A stretch of DNA of 64,000 bases. It comes from Methylorubrum rhodesianum. GTDB taxonomy: Bacteria > Pseudomonadota > Alphaproteobacteria > Rhizobiales > Beijerinckiaceae. The notes below the pieces were generated by a model. The model worked only from the letters and a program-made list of their open reading frames with translations. It was not told where the DNA came from and ran no database searches. This document shows, one piece after another, positions 16,840 through 24,858 of the stretch (position 1 is its first letter; the number at the start of each line of letters is the position of its first letter). The stretch spans positions 272,454 to 336,453 of the forward strand of contig NZ_JACHOS010000003.1 of assembly GCF_014199985.1 (NCBI RefSeq). The letters are read 5' to 3'. The translations under genes were made by a program, and so were the position numbers.

Positions 16840-16906
16840 CTCACGAATTGCCCGTCCCGCCACCGCGCCCGAATCGGGCACGGCGGGGGCTCGGGCATCT
16901 CGTGAG
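16840..16906. repeat. 67-nt imperfect palindrome between argD and argF
   Basis: The outer arms CTCACGA (16840-16846) and TCGTGAG (16900-16906) enclose matched blocks TGCCCG/CGGGCA, CCCGCC/GGCGGG and GCCCGA/TCGGGC around a single central A. The RNA would fold into one long stem with small internal bulges, 6 bp after the argD stop. It could tune the argD:argF ratio by pausing or protecting RNA ends. Confidence 0.55.
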
Positions 16907-16943
16907 CCACTCTGAGCGCGGTCCCGCGAGCGAAGATTGTGAA

Positions 16944-17894
16944 ATGACCACGACCCTGAACGGCGGCGGCCCGCATGTCCGCCATTTCCTCGATCTGAAG
17001 GACTTTTCCGCGCAGACCCTGCGCGGCGTCCTCGACGCCTCCGCCGCGATGAAGCGGGCGCGGGTGAAGGGCCAGCCCGCGGCGGAGCGACCGCTGACCG
17101 GCAAGATGCTGGCGATGGTGTTCGACCGGCCCTCGACCCGCACCCGCGTCTCTTTCGACGTGGCGATGCGCGAGCTCGGCGGCGACACCCTGATGCTGAC
17201 GGGCAAGGAGATGCAGCTCGGCCGCGGCGAGACGGTGGCCGACACCGCCCGCGTGCTCTCGCGCTTCGTCGACGCGATCGTGATCCGCACCCTCGACCAC
17301 GGCTTGGTGATGGAGCTCGCCGAGCACGCCGAGGTGCCGGTCATCAACGCGCTGACCAAGGCCTCGCACCCGTGCCAGATCATGGCCGACGTGCTGACCT
17401 TCGAGGAGCATCGCGGGCCGATCAAGGGCCGCACCATCGCGTGGTCGGGCGACGCCAACAACGTGCTGGCGAGCTGGGTCCACGCCGCCGCCCGCTTCGA
17501 TTTCACCCTCAACGTCGCCGCCCCGAACGAGCTGGCGATGCCGCCGGCCCTCGTCGCCTGGGCCGAGCGCGAGGGGGCGCGGGTCAACGCCACCACCGAC
17601 GCCTACGCGGCGGTCGAGGGGGCGGACGCCGTCGTGACCGATTGCTGGGTCTCGATGGGCGACGACGACGAGCATTTCCGCCACAACCTGCTCTCGCCCT
17701 ACCGGGTCGATGCCACGCTGATGGCCGCCGCCGCCAAGGACGCGATCTTCATGCACTGCCTGCCGGCCCATCGCGGCGAGGAGGTCACGGCCGAGGTGAT
17801 CGACGGTCCGCAATCGGTGGTGTTCGACGAGGCCGAGAACCGGCTGCACGCGCAGAAGGGCATCCTGGCCTGGTGCCTGGGCGAGGCGGCCTGA
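16944..17894 (+). CDS. argF: Ornithine carbamoyltransferase
   Basis: The 316-residue protein has the carbamoyl-phosphate motif [12 protein letters not shown] (S-T-R-T-R), the HPCQIMAD motif, the ornithine-site segment [10 protein letters not shown] and the signature [12 protein letters not shown]. It transfers the carbamoyl group to ornithine to make citrulline in arginine synthesis. The ATG at 16944 gives the usual length; an in-frame start at 16848 would add a segment that overlaps the intergenic palindrome. The ribosome binding site is weak (GCGAAGATTGTGAA), so translation may depend on the upstream RNA structure. Confidence 0.95.
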   Translation: MTTTLNGGGPHVRHFLDLKDFSAQTLRGVLDASAAMKRARVKGQPAAERPLTGKMLAMVFDRPSTRTRVSFDVAMRELGGDTLMLTGKEMQLGRGETVADTARVLSRFVDAIVIRTLDHGLVMELAEHAEVPVINALTKASHPCQIMADVLTFEEHRGPIKGRTIAWSGDANNVLASWVHAAARFDFTLNVAAPNELAMPPALVAWAEREGARVNATTDAYAAVEGADAVVTDCWVSMGDDDEHFRHNLLSPYRVDATLMAAAAKDAIFMHCLPAHRGEEVTAEVIDGPQSVVFDEAENRLHAQKGILAWCLGEAA

Positions 17895-17905
17895 CGAAAC
17901 GGCAC

Positions 17906-17933
17906 AACCCTCCCCCTTGGAGGGGGAGGGTTT
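17906..17933. terminator. Rho-independent terminator between argF and the convergent SRPBCC gene
   Basis: AACCCTCCCCCT (17906-17917) and AGGGGGAGGGTT (17921-17932) form a perfect 12-bp stem with a 3-nt loop. A-rich and T-rich ends on both sides allow it to serve both converging genes. Confidence 0.7.
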
Positions 17934-17943
17934 CCGGAAGCCG

Positions 17944-18414
17944 TCAGCCCAGCCCCCGGACCAGCTCGGTGAGCTGGTCGGCGCAGATTCCCCATCCTTG
18001 CGCGAACCCCATCGCCTCGTGCCGGTCGCGGTCTTCCATCGTCCAGTGCCGGGCCCGGGCGGTGTAGCGGGTGCCGCCCGCCTCGTCGGCGAAGGTGAGG
18101 ATCACCGTCAGGAACGGCTTGTCGGAGGGGATCCAGGCCGCGCTGTAGGCGTCGGTGACGACGAGGCGCGTGTCGGGCACCACCTCGAGGTAGACGCCCC
18201 GATTGGGCAGATCCTGTCCCTCGGGGCTGCGCATCACGATGTGGTTCGACCCGCCCGGCCGCACGTCGAGTTCGGCGACCGGCGTCGTGTAGGGGCCGGG
18301 CGCGAACCAGCGCTTCAGCAAGTCCGGCTCGGTCCAGGCCCGCCACAGCGCCCGGCGGGGAACCGGGATCAGACGGGTGAGGACAAGGTCGCGCGGATCG
18401 TCGGCGTCGCTCAT
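17944..18414 (-). CDS. SRPBCC-family (AHSA1-like) protein
   Basis: The 156-residue protein has the START-like fold pattern of AHSA1-domain proteins: DLVLTRLIPVPRRALWRAWT at the start, EPDLLKRWFAPGPYTTPV, then alternating strands ending in the long C-terminal helix (GFAQGWGICADQLTELVRGL). These proteins have a hydrophobic ligand cavity; the ligand is unknown. The ATG is at 18414. The reading frame runs open far upstream only because it fuses with one frame of the disrupted VOC gene. The two genes are often paired. Confidence 0.85.
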   Translation of the reverse strand: MSDADDPRDLVLTRLIPVPRRALWRAWTEPDLLKRWFAPGPYTTPVAELDVRPGGSNHIVMRSPEGQDLPNRGVYLEVVPDTRLVVTDAYSAAWIPSDKPFLTVILTFADEAGGTRYTARARHWTMEDRDRHEAMGFAQGWGICADQLTELVRGLG

Positions 18415-18446
18415 GGTCTGTCTCCCGGCACGGATCGCGGATCGGA

Positions 18447-18873
18447 TCAGGCGGCGCGCTTGGGCTGGTTCATCGCCCAGATCACGCCGAACGGGTCGCG
18501 CAGCTGCCCGTAGACGTCGCCCCAGAACATCTCCTGATAGGGCGTCACCACCTCGGCGCCCGCCGCCACTGCCCGGTTCCACCACGCGGCGATGTCCTCC
18601 ACCGGCAGGAGCAGGCTGAAGGATTGCGGCGCCTAGCGGGTGGCCGTATTCGGGAAAGGCGTCGGAGAGCATCACCGAGGTGCCGTTCACGAGGAGGTGG
18701 ACATGCATGGTCCGCCCCTTCTCGTCCGGGGGAACGGAGGCGAGGATTTCGGCGCCGAAGGCGTTCCGGTAGAACTCCGCCGCCCGTAGGGCGCCGTCGA
18801 GGGTCAGGTAGGCGACCACCCCGCCCCTGGGCGGCACGGCCGTGGTCGGTGGCGTCGCGTCGCTCTCGCTCAT
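18447..18873 (-). pseudogene. Frameshifted VOC-family (PhnB-like) gene
   Basis: The 5' part encodes a VOC start with VVAYLTLDGALRAAEFYRNA and VNGTSVMLSDAFPEYGHPL. The frame then breaks: the continuation QSFSLLLPVEDIAAWWNRAV to GQLRDPFGVIWAMNQPKRAA and a TGA at 18447-18449 is one frame away. The total length is 3n+1, and dropping one G near 18628-18636 restores an intact protein of about 141 residues. Either the gene is recently inactivated or the base is a sequencing error. Intact relatives are small metal-binding proteins often found beside SRPBCC genes. Confidence 0.75.
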
Positions 18874-19040
18874 CGGGGTCTCCCTGGTTCGCTCCGGAGC
18901 CGTCGCGATTCGGAGGGTGCCGTGCGGCGATGCCCCGCGCAAAGCCTTTTTGTTTCGAAGCGGCCGCGCCGTTACGTGCGGCCCCGGCCGCTCCGTCCCG
19001 TCCCCGCGCCGGTCGGATCGACGCAGCCTCCGGTTAGGTT

Positions 19041-19065
19041 GGAACGATCCCCCACGCCCCCCGTT
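19041..19065 (+). promoter_or_regulatory. EcfG-type general stress promoter of the SDR gene
   Basis: GGAAC (19041-19045), 16 bp, then CGTT (19062-19065) matches the EcfG consensus exactly. Transcription would start near 19072, giving a 70-nt leader before the SDR start at 19144. No other promoter is as clear in the 270-bp gap 18874-19143. Confidence 0.55.
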
Positions 19066-19143
19066 GGCCCGCGGTTTTTATCAAATGGTCGCTGCCGAAG
19101 CCGAAGGGCCGAACCGGACGCCGCCAACGAGGAGGGTCGTTTC

Positions 19144-19950
19144 ATGGATCTCGGCATCAGCGGCCGCGTCGCGGTGATCACCGGCGGCGATTCCGGCATG
19201 GGCTACGCCAGCGCGGAGTACCTGCTGCGCGAGGGCGTCAAGGTCGTCCTCTCCGACCTGAAGGAGACGGAGCTTCACAAGGCGGCCGGGCGGCTCGCCG
19301 CCCTCGGTCCGGTAAAGGCGTGCCAAGCGGACCTCGCCACCGAGACGGGTGCGCGCAAGCTGCGCGACTTCGCCGACCAAGCCTTCGGCGAGACCCCCAC
19401 CATCCTCGTCAACGCCGCCGGCGTCACCGGCGCCACCGGCGACTTCCTGGAGATCGACGACGAGGGCTGGATGTCGACGATCCAGGCCGACCTGATGGCG
19501 GCGGTGCGGGTGGCGCGCGCCTTCATCCCCGGAATGCGGGCGCAGAAATGGGGGCGGATCGTGCTGTTCACCTCCGAGGACGCGGTGCAGCCCTATGTCG
19601 AGGAACTGCCCTACTGCGCCGCCAAAGCCGGCCTGATGAACCTGACCAAGGGCCTCTCCAAGGCCTACGGCCCGGACGGGGTGCTGGTGAATTCGGTGGC
19701 CCCCGCCTTCGTCGCCACGCCGATGACCGACGCGATGATGGAGAAGCGCGCCGGGGAACTCGGCGTCTCGTTCGACGAGGCGATCGAGAGCTTCCTCGCG
19801 GAGAAGCGCCCCGGCATCGTCGCCAAGCGCCGTGGCCGGGTGGAGGAGGTCGCCTCCGCGGTGGCCTTCCTGTGCTCGGAACAGGCGAGCTTCATCACGG
19901 GCGAGAACCTTCGGGTCGATGGCGGCGCCGTCCTCACCATGGCCGCCTGA
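19144..19950 (+). CDS. Short-chain dehydrogenase/reductase
   Basis: The 268-residue classical SDR has the cofactor motif ITGGDSGMGYA (TGxxxGxG), an acidic residue in VVLSDLKE suggesting NAD preference, NAAG, the catalytic Ser in LFTSEDA, and the YCAAK motif with catalytic Tyr and Lys. It oxidises or reduces an unknown alcohol/carbonyl substrate. GAGGAGG lies 10 bp before the ATG. The next gene begins 3 bp after its stop, so the two are one operon, apparently under general-stress control. Confidence 0.92.
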   Translation: MDLGISGRVAVITGGDSGMGYASAEYLLREGVKVVLSDLKETELHKAAGRLAALGPVKACQADLATETGARKLRDFADQAFGETPTILVNAAGVTGATGDFLEIDDEGWMSTIQADLMAAVRVARAFIPGMRAQKWGRIVLFTSEDAVQPYVEELPYCAAKAGLMNLTKGLSKAYGPDGVLVNSVAPAFVATPMTDAMMEKRAGELGVSFDEAIESFLAEKRPGIVAKRRGRVEEVASAVAFLCSEQASFITGENLRVDGGAVLTMAA

Positions 19951-19953
19951 GCG

Positions 19954-21330
19954 ATGCGGGAACGCTCCTGCGACGTCGCGGTGATCGGAGCCGGCACCGC
20001 CGGCATCGCCGCCCACCGCGCCGCCCTCGATGCGGGCGTCCGGGCCGTGCTGATCGAGCAGGGCCCCGGCGGCACCACCTGCGCCCGGGTCGGCTGCATG
20101 CCCTCGAAGCTGCTGATCACCGCGGCCGAGGCCGCGCATCAGGCCCGCGCGGCGCATCGGCTCGGCATCGATCTCGGCGCGGTGCGGGTCGACGGCCCGG
20201 CGGTGCTGGCCCGGATGCGGGCCTTGCGCGACCGCTTCGTGCACGCCGTCCTCGAGGGGCTCGACGGGCTCCCGGAGGAGATGCGCCTGACCGGCCGGGC
20301 CGTGTTCGAGGGACCGGACTCCCTGCTCATCGACGATCACACCCGCCTGCGCTTCAAGGCGGCGGTGCTGGCGACCGGCTCCAGCCCGAGCGTTCCCGAG
20401 CCGCTGCGGGGGCTCGGGAAGCGGGTTCTCACCACCGATAGCGTGTTCGAGATCGAGACCCTTCCCGCCTCGCTCGCCGTGCTCGGGGCCGGTCCGGTCG
20501 GGCTGGAACTCGCGCAGGCCATGGCCCGTCTCGGCGTGGCGACCAGCGTGTTCGATCCCGGCGACAGCCTCGGGGGCCTCGGCGACCCCGAACTGAAGCG
20601 GGCGGCCCGCGAGATCTTTTCGGGCGCCTTCGACCTGCATCTCGGCGCCAAGGTCGAGAGCGGCGCGGCCGAGGGGGAGGGCGCGCGCCTCGGCTGGAGC
20701 GGCGAGGAGGGGACGGGAGAGAGGACGTTCGATCGGGTGCTCGCCGCCGCGGGCCGTCCGCCGAACGTCTCGGGGATCGGCCTGGAGGAGACGGGCGTCG
20801 CCCTCGACGACAGGGGCGGCCCGGTCCACGATCCGCGCTCGCTGCTGTGCGAGGGCGCGAAGATCCTGATCGCGGGCGATGCCAACGCCGATCGTCCGGT
20901 GCTGCACGAGGCGAGCCGCCAGGGCCGCATCGCCGGGCGCAACGCCGCCCGGCTCGCCCGCGGCGAGGCTGCGGCGCGGCCGGAGCGCTGGGTGGCGCTC
21001 GCCATGGTGTTCAGCGATCCGCAGATCGCCGTGATCGGCGGCGGCTTCGACCCCGAGGCGGATCACCGCGTCGGCCGGGCCGATTTCTGCGACCAGGGCC
21101 GGGCCCGGGTGATGGACCGGGCGCAGGGCGGCATCCGCCTCTACGCGGAGGCCGACGGGCGCCTCGCCGCCGCCGAGCTGGTCGGCCCGGAGGTGGAGCA
21201 TCTCGCCCACCTCCTCGCCTACGCGGCGCAGGACGGTCTCGACGTGCGGCGCCTGCGCGACCGCCCGTTCTACCATCCGACCCTCGAGGAGGGGCTCGAG
21301 ACCGCCCTGTCCGACCTCGCCGACCGGTGA
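19954..21330 (+). CDS. Pyridine nucleotide-disulfide oxidoreductase (dihydrolipoyl dehydrogenase-like)
   Basis: The 458-residue flavoprotein has the N-terminal FAD motif VIGAGTAGIAAHRAA, the redox-active pair in TTCARVGCMPSKLL (CX4C), a central NAD(P) motif (LGAGPVGLELAQ), a second FAD contact (LIAGDANAD) and the C-terminal catalytic motif FYHPTLEEGLE. Length and motifs fit dihydrolipoamide dehydrogenase-like enzymes. It is not beside any 2-oxoacid dehydrogenase genes, so a stress-related thiol or quinone reduction is more likely than a role in the pyruvate complex. Confidence 0.9.
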   Translation: MRERSCDVAVIGAGTAGIAAHRAALDAGVRAVLIEQGPGGTTCARVGCMPSKLLITAAEAAHQARAAHRLGIDLGAVRVDGPAVLARMRALRDRFVHAVLEGLDGLPEEMRLTGRAVFEGPDSLLIDDHTRLRFKAAVLATGSSPSVPEPLRGLGKRVLTTDSVFEIETLPASLAVLGAGPVGLELAQAMARLGVATSVFDPGDSLGGLGDPELKRAAREIFSGAFDLHLGAKVESGAAEGEGARLGWSGEEGTGERTFDRVLAAAGRPPNVSGIGLEETGVALDDRGGPVHDPRSLLCEGAKILIAGDANADRPVLHEASRQGRIAGRNAARLARGEAAARPERWVALAMVFSDPQIAVIGGGFDPEADHRVGRADFCDQGRARVMDRAQGGIRLYAEADGRLAAAELVGPEVEHLAHLLAYAAQDGLDVRRLRDRPFYHPTLEEGLETALSDLADR

Positions 21331-21440
21331 GGCGAGACGCCCTGCCGTGGGGATGCGGCACCCGTCCGGAGCGAGCGGCGCACCGACCGTCGCGGCGGCT
21401 CGGGGCGGCCCACGCACTGTGTCGCGGAGTCTGTATGGTT

Positions 21441-21467
21441 TCAGACAAAGCCGGGACCTGTCAGACA
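21441..21467 (+). promoter_or_regulatory. Paired TCAGACA direct repeats upstream of the phytochrome gene
   Basis: TCAGACA occurs at 21441-21447 and again at 21461-21467, exactly 20 bp (about two helical turns) apart. The second copy is part of the dyad TGTCAGACA. They lie about 92-118 bp before the photoreceptor start codon. This is a candidate binding site for a regulator; no family can be named. Confidence 0.3.
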
Positions 21468-21558
21468 CTTGGTGCGACTTCGCGGTGACCGGAAACGTGA
21501 GGCGAGGACTGTCCCGGCATTGCGTAACCGGAGCGCGGCAGGCATACCGGCTGCCGTA

Positions 21559-24186
21559 ATGGTCGATCCGTCGCAGATGCACGCCGCAGGGCCGAACGCT
21601 GGTCCGATCGACCTTCCGGTCGATTTCGACACGTTGACGCCCGAGCAGCGGGACGAACTCGGCGCGGGTCTCCTGGCTCTCGACGCCGCAGGGAAGGTGC
21701 TCGCCTGCAATCGTGCGGCGGGAACGCTGTGCGGCCTCTCGCCCGAGGCGATGATCGGGCGCAACTTCTTCCGCGACCTCGTGCCGAGCGCCCACGTGCC
21801 CGGCTTCTACGGCCGCTTTCTCGCCGGCCGGCGCCGGGCCCTGGCCGGACAGGCCTTCGAGTTCGTGTTCGGCCGCATCCCGGCCCCGTTGCGGGCGCGC
21901 ATCGGCCTGTGGGCGGGCGCGGACGGCTGCACGTGGCTGACGATCAGTCCCCTGGAGCAGATCGCCGCCGGCCCCTCGCGCGAGGCGGTGCTGGCCGCGA
22001 TCTCGCAGCGCAGCCGCGCCGAGCCGGTCGATCCGAGCCTGTGCGAGCGCGAGCCGATCCACATCCCCGGCTCGATCCAGCCGAACGCGGTGATGCTCGC
22101 CGCCGACGCCGCGAGCCTGGAGATCCTGGCCTTCAGCGCCAACGCCGCCGACGTGCTGGCGCCCGCGCAGTTCCCGCCCGCCGGCCTCAACCTGGAGGCG
22201 GTGCTGCCGGCCTCGGTCGTCTCGGCGATTCGTGACGGGCTCGCCGCCCACACCCTGACCGACGGACGGCTCCTGCGCCGCACGCTGGTCCTTCCGCCGC
22301 GGGAGGAGCGCTTCCACCTCGTGGCGCACGCCCATCTCGGCCGGGTCATCGTCGAGCTGGAACTGGCGCCGGAGCGGCCCGAGGACTTCCTCGCCGCGAG
22401 CCCGCTCGACGCCGAGCTCGCCATGATGCGGCTGCGCGCCGCCGAGACCCTGACCGAGGCGGCGCAGATCGCCGCCCTCGAAATCCGCGCCATGACCGGC
22501 TTCGAATCGGTGCTCGTCTACCGCTTCGACGCGGATTGGAACGGCGAGGCCATCGCCGAGGACATGGTGCCGGACTGGCAGCGCCTGCTGATCGGCCTGC
22601 GCTTTCCCGCCTCCGACATCCCGGCGCAGGCCCGCGCCCTCTACACCAAGGCCAAGAGCCGCTTCGTGATCGACCGGGACTGCGTGCCGGTGCCGCTGGT
22701 CGCCGACCGCGCCGCGGGCAACGCGCCGATCGACCTCACCTTCGCGCAGAACCGCACCCTGTCGCCGATCCACCTCGAATACCAGCGCAACCTCGGCGTC
22801 GACGGCTCGATGTCGATCTCGATCATGGTCGAGAACCGGCTCTGGGGCCTGATGATCGGGCATCATCGCCGGCCGCACTACGTCGCGCCGGAGACCCGCG
22901 CCGCCGCGACCGTGCTGACCGACGGCTTCGCCATGCGGGTGCAGGAGATCGAGGGCAAGGCGCTGTGGAGCGAGCGGCAGCGCCATCTCGACGTGCAGGG
23001 CCGGCTGGTCCGCGGGCTCACCCGCTCCGACGACTTCGTCGGCTCTCTGACCCAGGGCAGCCCGACGCTGCTCGACCTGTTCGGGGCCACCGGCGCGGGC
23101 ATCGTCTCGGACGAGGCCGTCTGCCTCGTCGGCACCACGCCGGAGGCGGCGAAGGTGCAGGCCTTGGCCGACTGGCTGCGGGAGAGCCTGGCCCCCGGCG
23201 AGACCACCTTCGTCACCGACACGCTGGTGCTGCATCACCCGGCGGCCGCGGCCTATACCGAGATCGCCAGCGGCCTGCTCGCGGCCTTCGTCGGCTCTTC
23301 GCGCCAGCATCTGCTGTTCTGGGTCAAGCCGGAGGTGCCGAGCACCGTGACCTGGGGCGGCGATCCCCGGAAGCCCGTCCTGCCCGGCAGCGGCCCGGTG
23401 GCGGTGCTGCCGCGGCGCTCGTTCGAGCGCTGGATCGAGGAGCGGCGCGGGCATTCCGCGCCCTGGGCGAGGTGGAAGGTGGCACTTGCCGCCCAGCTCG
23501 CCGATGCCGTCGAAGGCGTGGTGCTGCGCCAGCGCCGCAAGATCGACGAACTCACCGGACTCCTGGCCGACAAGGAGCGCCTGCTGGAGCAGAAGGATCT
23601 GCTCACCCGCGAGATCGACCACCGGGTGAAAAACTCGCTGCAGATCGTGACCGCCTTCCTGCACATGCAGCGCCGCCAGATCGCCGATCCGGAGGCGCGG
23701 CAGGCCTTCTCCGAGACCTCGGCCCGGGTGATGAGCGTCGCCCGCGTCCATGACAGCCTGTATCAGGGCGAGAGCATGGAGCAGGTCGATCTCGGCCAGA
23801 CCATCCAGACCCTGTGCAGCGACCTCGCCGGCATGGCCGGCGACGAGCACAGCGTCGAGCTGACCGCCGAGCCCGGCCTGATGGTGCCCTACCGCCACGC
23901 GGTGGCGCTCTCGCTGATCACCACCGAACTCGTCACCAATGCGTTCAAGTACGCCGGCCGGCCCGACAAGGGCGCGCGGGTCAGCGTCACCGTGGCGGGC
24001 GGCGAGGGGGCGGCGGTCCGGCTCAAGGTCTGCGACGACGGCGAGGGCATGCCGCTCGGCTGGGAAAGCGCCAGGGCGCGCGGCACCGGGCTCGGCATGA
24101 AGCTGATCCGGGCCATGCTCGACCAGATCGGCGCCCGTCTCGACGTCGAGAACGCCGACGGCGCCTGCTTCACCGTTCACGCCTGA
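21559..24186 (+). CDS. bphP: PYP-like PAS / bacteriophytochrome / histidine kinase fusion
   Basis: The 875-residue photoreceptor begins with a PYP-like PAS domain at about residues 22-133 (MIGRNFFRDLVPSAHVPGFY). The PYP chromophore Cys is replaced by Ser77, and the Tyr42 and Glu46 equivalents are Cys50 and Ala54. A full phytochrome core follows. PAS has Cys162 in LCEREPIHIPGSIQP, the biliverdin-binding site. GAF has FPASDIPAQARALY and SPIHLEYQRN. The PHY tongue is VLPRRSFERW near 617-626. The kinase is of the HisKA_2 type (EIDHRVKNSLQIV, phospho-acceptor His688) with a C-terminal HATPase. The ATG at 21559 was chosen over a TTG at 21469 because homology starts after it. Heme oxygenase follows 7 bp later. 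Confidence 0.92.
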   Translation: MVDPSQMHAAGPNAGPIDLPVDFDTLTPEQRDELGAGLLALDAAGKVLACNRAAGTLCGLSPEAMIGRNFFRDLVPSAHVPGFYGRFLAGRRRALAGQAFEFVFGRIPAPLRARIGLWAGADGCTWLTISPLEQIAAGPSREAVLAAISQRSRAEPVDPSLCEREPIHIPGSIQPNAVMLAADAASLEILAFSANAADVLAPAQFPPAGLNLEAVLPASVVSAIRDGLAAHTLTDGRLLRRTLVLPPREERFHLVAHAHLGRVIVELELAPERPEDFLAASPLDAELAMMRLRAAETLTEAAQIAALEIRAMTGFESVLVYRFDADWNGEAIAEDMVPDWQRLLIGLRFPASDIPAQARALYTKAKSRFVIDRDCVPVPLVADRAAGNAPIDLTFAQNRTLSPIHLEYQRNLGVDGSMSISIMVENRLWGLMIGHHRRPHYVAPETRAAATVLTDGFAMRVQEIEGKALWSERQRHLDVQGRLVRGLTRSDDFVGSLTQGSPTLLDLFGATGAGIVSDEAVCLVGTTPEAAKVQALADWLRESLAPGETTFVTDTLVLHHPAAAAYTEIASGLLAAFVGSSRQHLLFWVKPEVPSTVTWGGDPRKPVLPGSGPVAVLPRRSFERWIEERRGHSAPWARWKVALAAQLADAVEGVVLRQRRKIDELTGLLADKERLLEQKDLLTREIDHRVKNSLQIVTAFLHMQRRQIADPEARQAFSETSARVMSVARVHDSLYQGESMEQVDLGQTIQTLCSDLAGMAGDEHSVELTAEPGLMVPYRHAVALSLITTELVTNAFKYAGRPDKGARVSVTVAGGEGAAVRLKVCDDGEGMPLGWESARARGTGLGMKLIRAMLDQIGARLDVENADGACFTVHA

Positions 24187-24193
24187 GCCCTCC

Positions 24194-24751
24194 TTGAGCG
24201 ACAGCCTGCACGCCCGCCTGCGGGAGGCCACGGCCGCGGCCCATGAGGCACTGGAGCGCGACCTCGACTGGGAGGCGCGGGTGGCGACGCTGCCCGGCTA
24301 CCGCGACCTGCTGGTCCGCCTGCGCGGCTTCCACGCCGCCTACGAGCCGGCGATTGCCGCCGCGCTCGCCGACGCGCCCTTCTTCGATCCCCGCCGCCGC
24401 CTCCCGGCCCTCGATGCGGATCTGGACGCCCTCGACGGGGCGGCGCCCGATGCCCTGCCGGCGCCCGCCGCGCCCCGGCTCGACGGGCCGGGCGCGGCGC
24501 TCGGCGCGCTCTACGTGCTGGAGGGCTCGACGCTGGGCGGCGCCGTCATCGGCCGCCACGTCGCCCGCCTGCACGGCGAGGGGGTGCCGCTGGCCTATTA
24601 TGCCGGGCGAGGGCGGGCGACCGGACCGCTCTGGCGGGCGTTCCGCGAGCGCCTGGACGGCCTGCCCGAGGGGCAAGCCGCGGCGGCCTTCGCCGCCGGC
24701 ATCGCGACCTTCGAGGCGATGCGGGGCTGGCTCGTGTCAGGGCCGGGCTGA
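24194..24751 (+). CDS. bphO: Biliverdin-producing heme oxygenase
   Basis: The 185-residue protein matches bacterial heme oxygenases. The proximal-haem His is in REATAAAHEALERDLDW (His17), with the distal-helix motif YVLEGSTLGGAVIGRHV around residues 97-113. It opens haem to biliverdin, the chromophore of the phytochrome encoded just upstream. Only a TTG is available at 24194, which gives a normal N-terminus; the 7-bp gap implies coupled translation with bphP. Confidence 0.9.
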   Translation: MSDSLHARLREATAAAHEALERDLDWEARVATLPGYRDLLVRLRGFHAAYEPAIAAALADAPFFDPRRRLPALDADLDALDGAAPDALPAPAAPRLDGPGAALGALYVLEGSTLGGAVIGRHVARLHGEGVPLAYYAGRGRATGPLWRAFRERLDGLPEGQAAAAFAAGIATFEAMRGWLVSGPG

Positions 24752-24763
24752 ACCGGTGGTCTT

Positions 24764-24838
24764 CCAGGGCCCTGCCCTGGTCCCCGTGATCCCGGCCCGG
24801 TGATTCCGACCCCTGTGGCAGGGGCTTGCCCATTCGAA
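24764..24838. repeat. Intergenic REP-like element, second copy
   Basis: CCAGGGC-CCT-GCCCTGG (24764-24780) and CCCCTG-TGG-CAGGGG (24810-24824) are two small dyads followed by CTTGCCCATTCGAAGCCCG. The order resembles the element at 8617-8661. It separates the converging bphO and flippase-like genes and may terminate both. Confidence 0.4.
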
Positions 24839-24858
24839 GCCCGGGACTCGGCGGGAAC

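Noticed and set aside
17944..18942. A single fused VOC-SRPBCC protein of 332 residues
   Set aside because: The joining segment is out-of-frame VOC sequence (Gly/Arg-rich). The SRPBCC gene has its own ATG, so this is a frameshift artefact and not a true fusion.
21430..21470. PpsR/CrtJ photosynthesis-regulator site before the phytochrome
   Set aside because: The TGT and ACA half sites present are not 12 bp apart as TGT-N12-ACA requires.
19081..24231. A 1716-codon open frame on the minus strand
   Set aside because: It is antisense to the SDR, disulfide reductase and phytochrome genes, all with clear motifs. Its translation is Gly/Arg/His/Gln-rich without domains, as expected of codon-biased GC-rich DNA.
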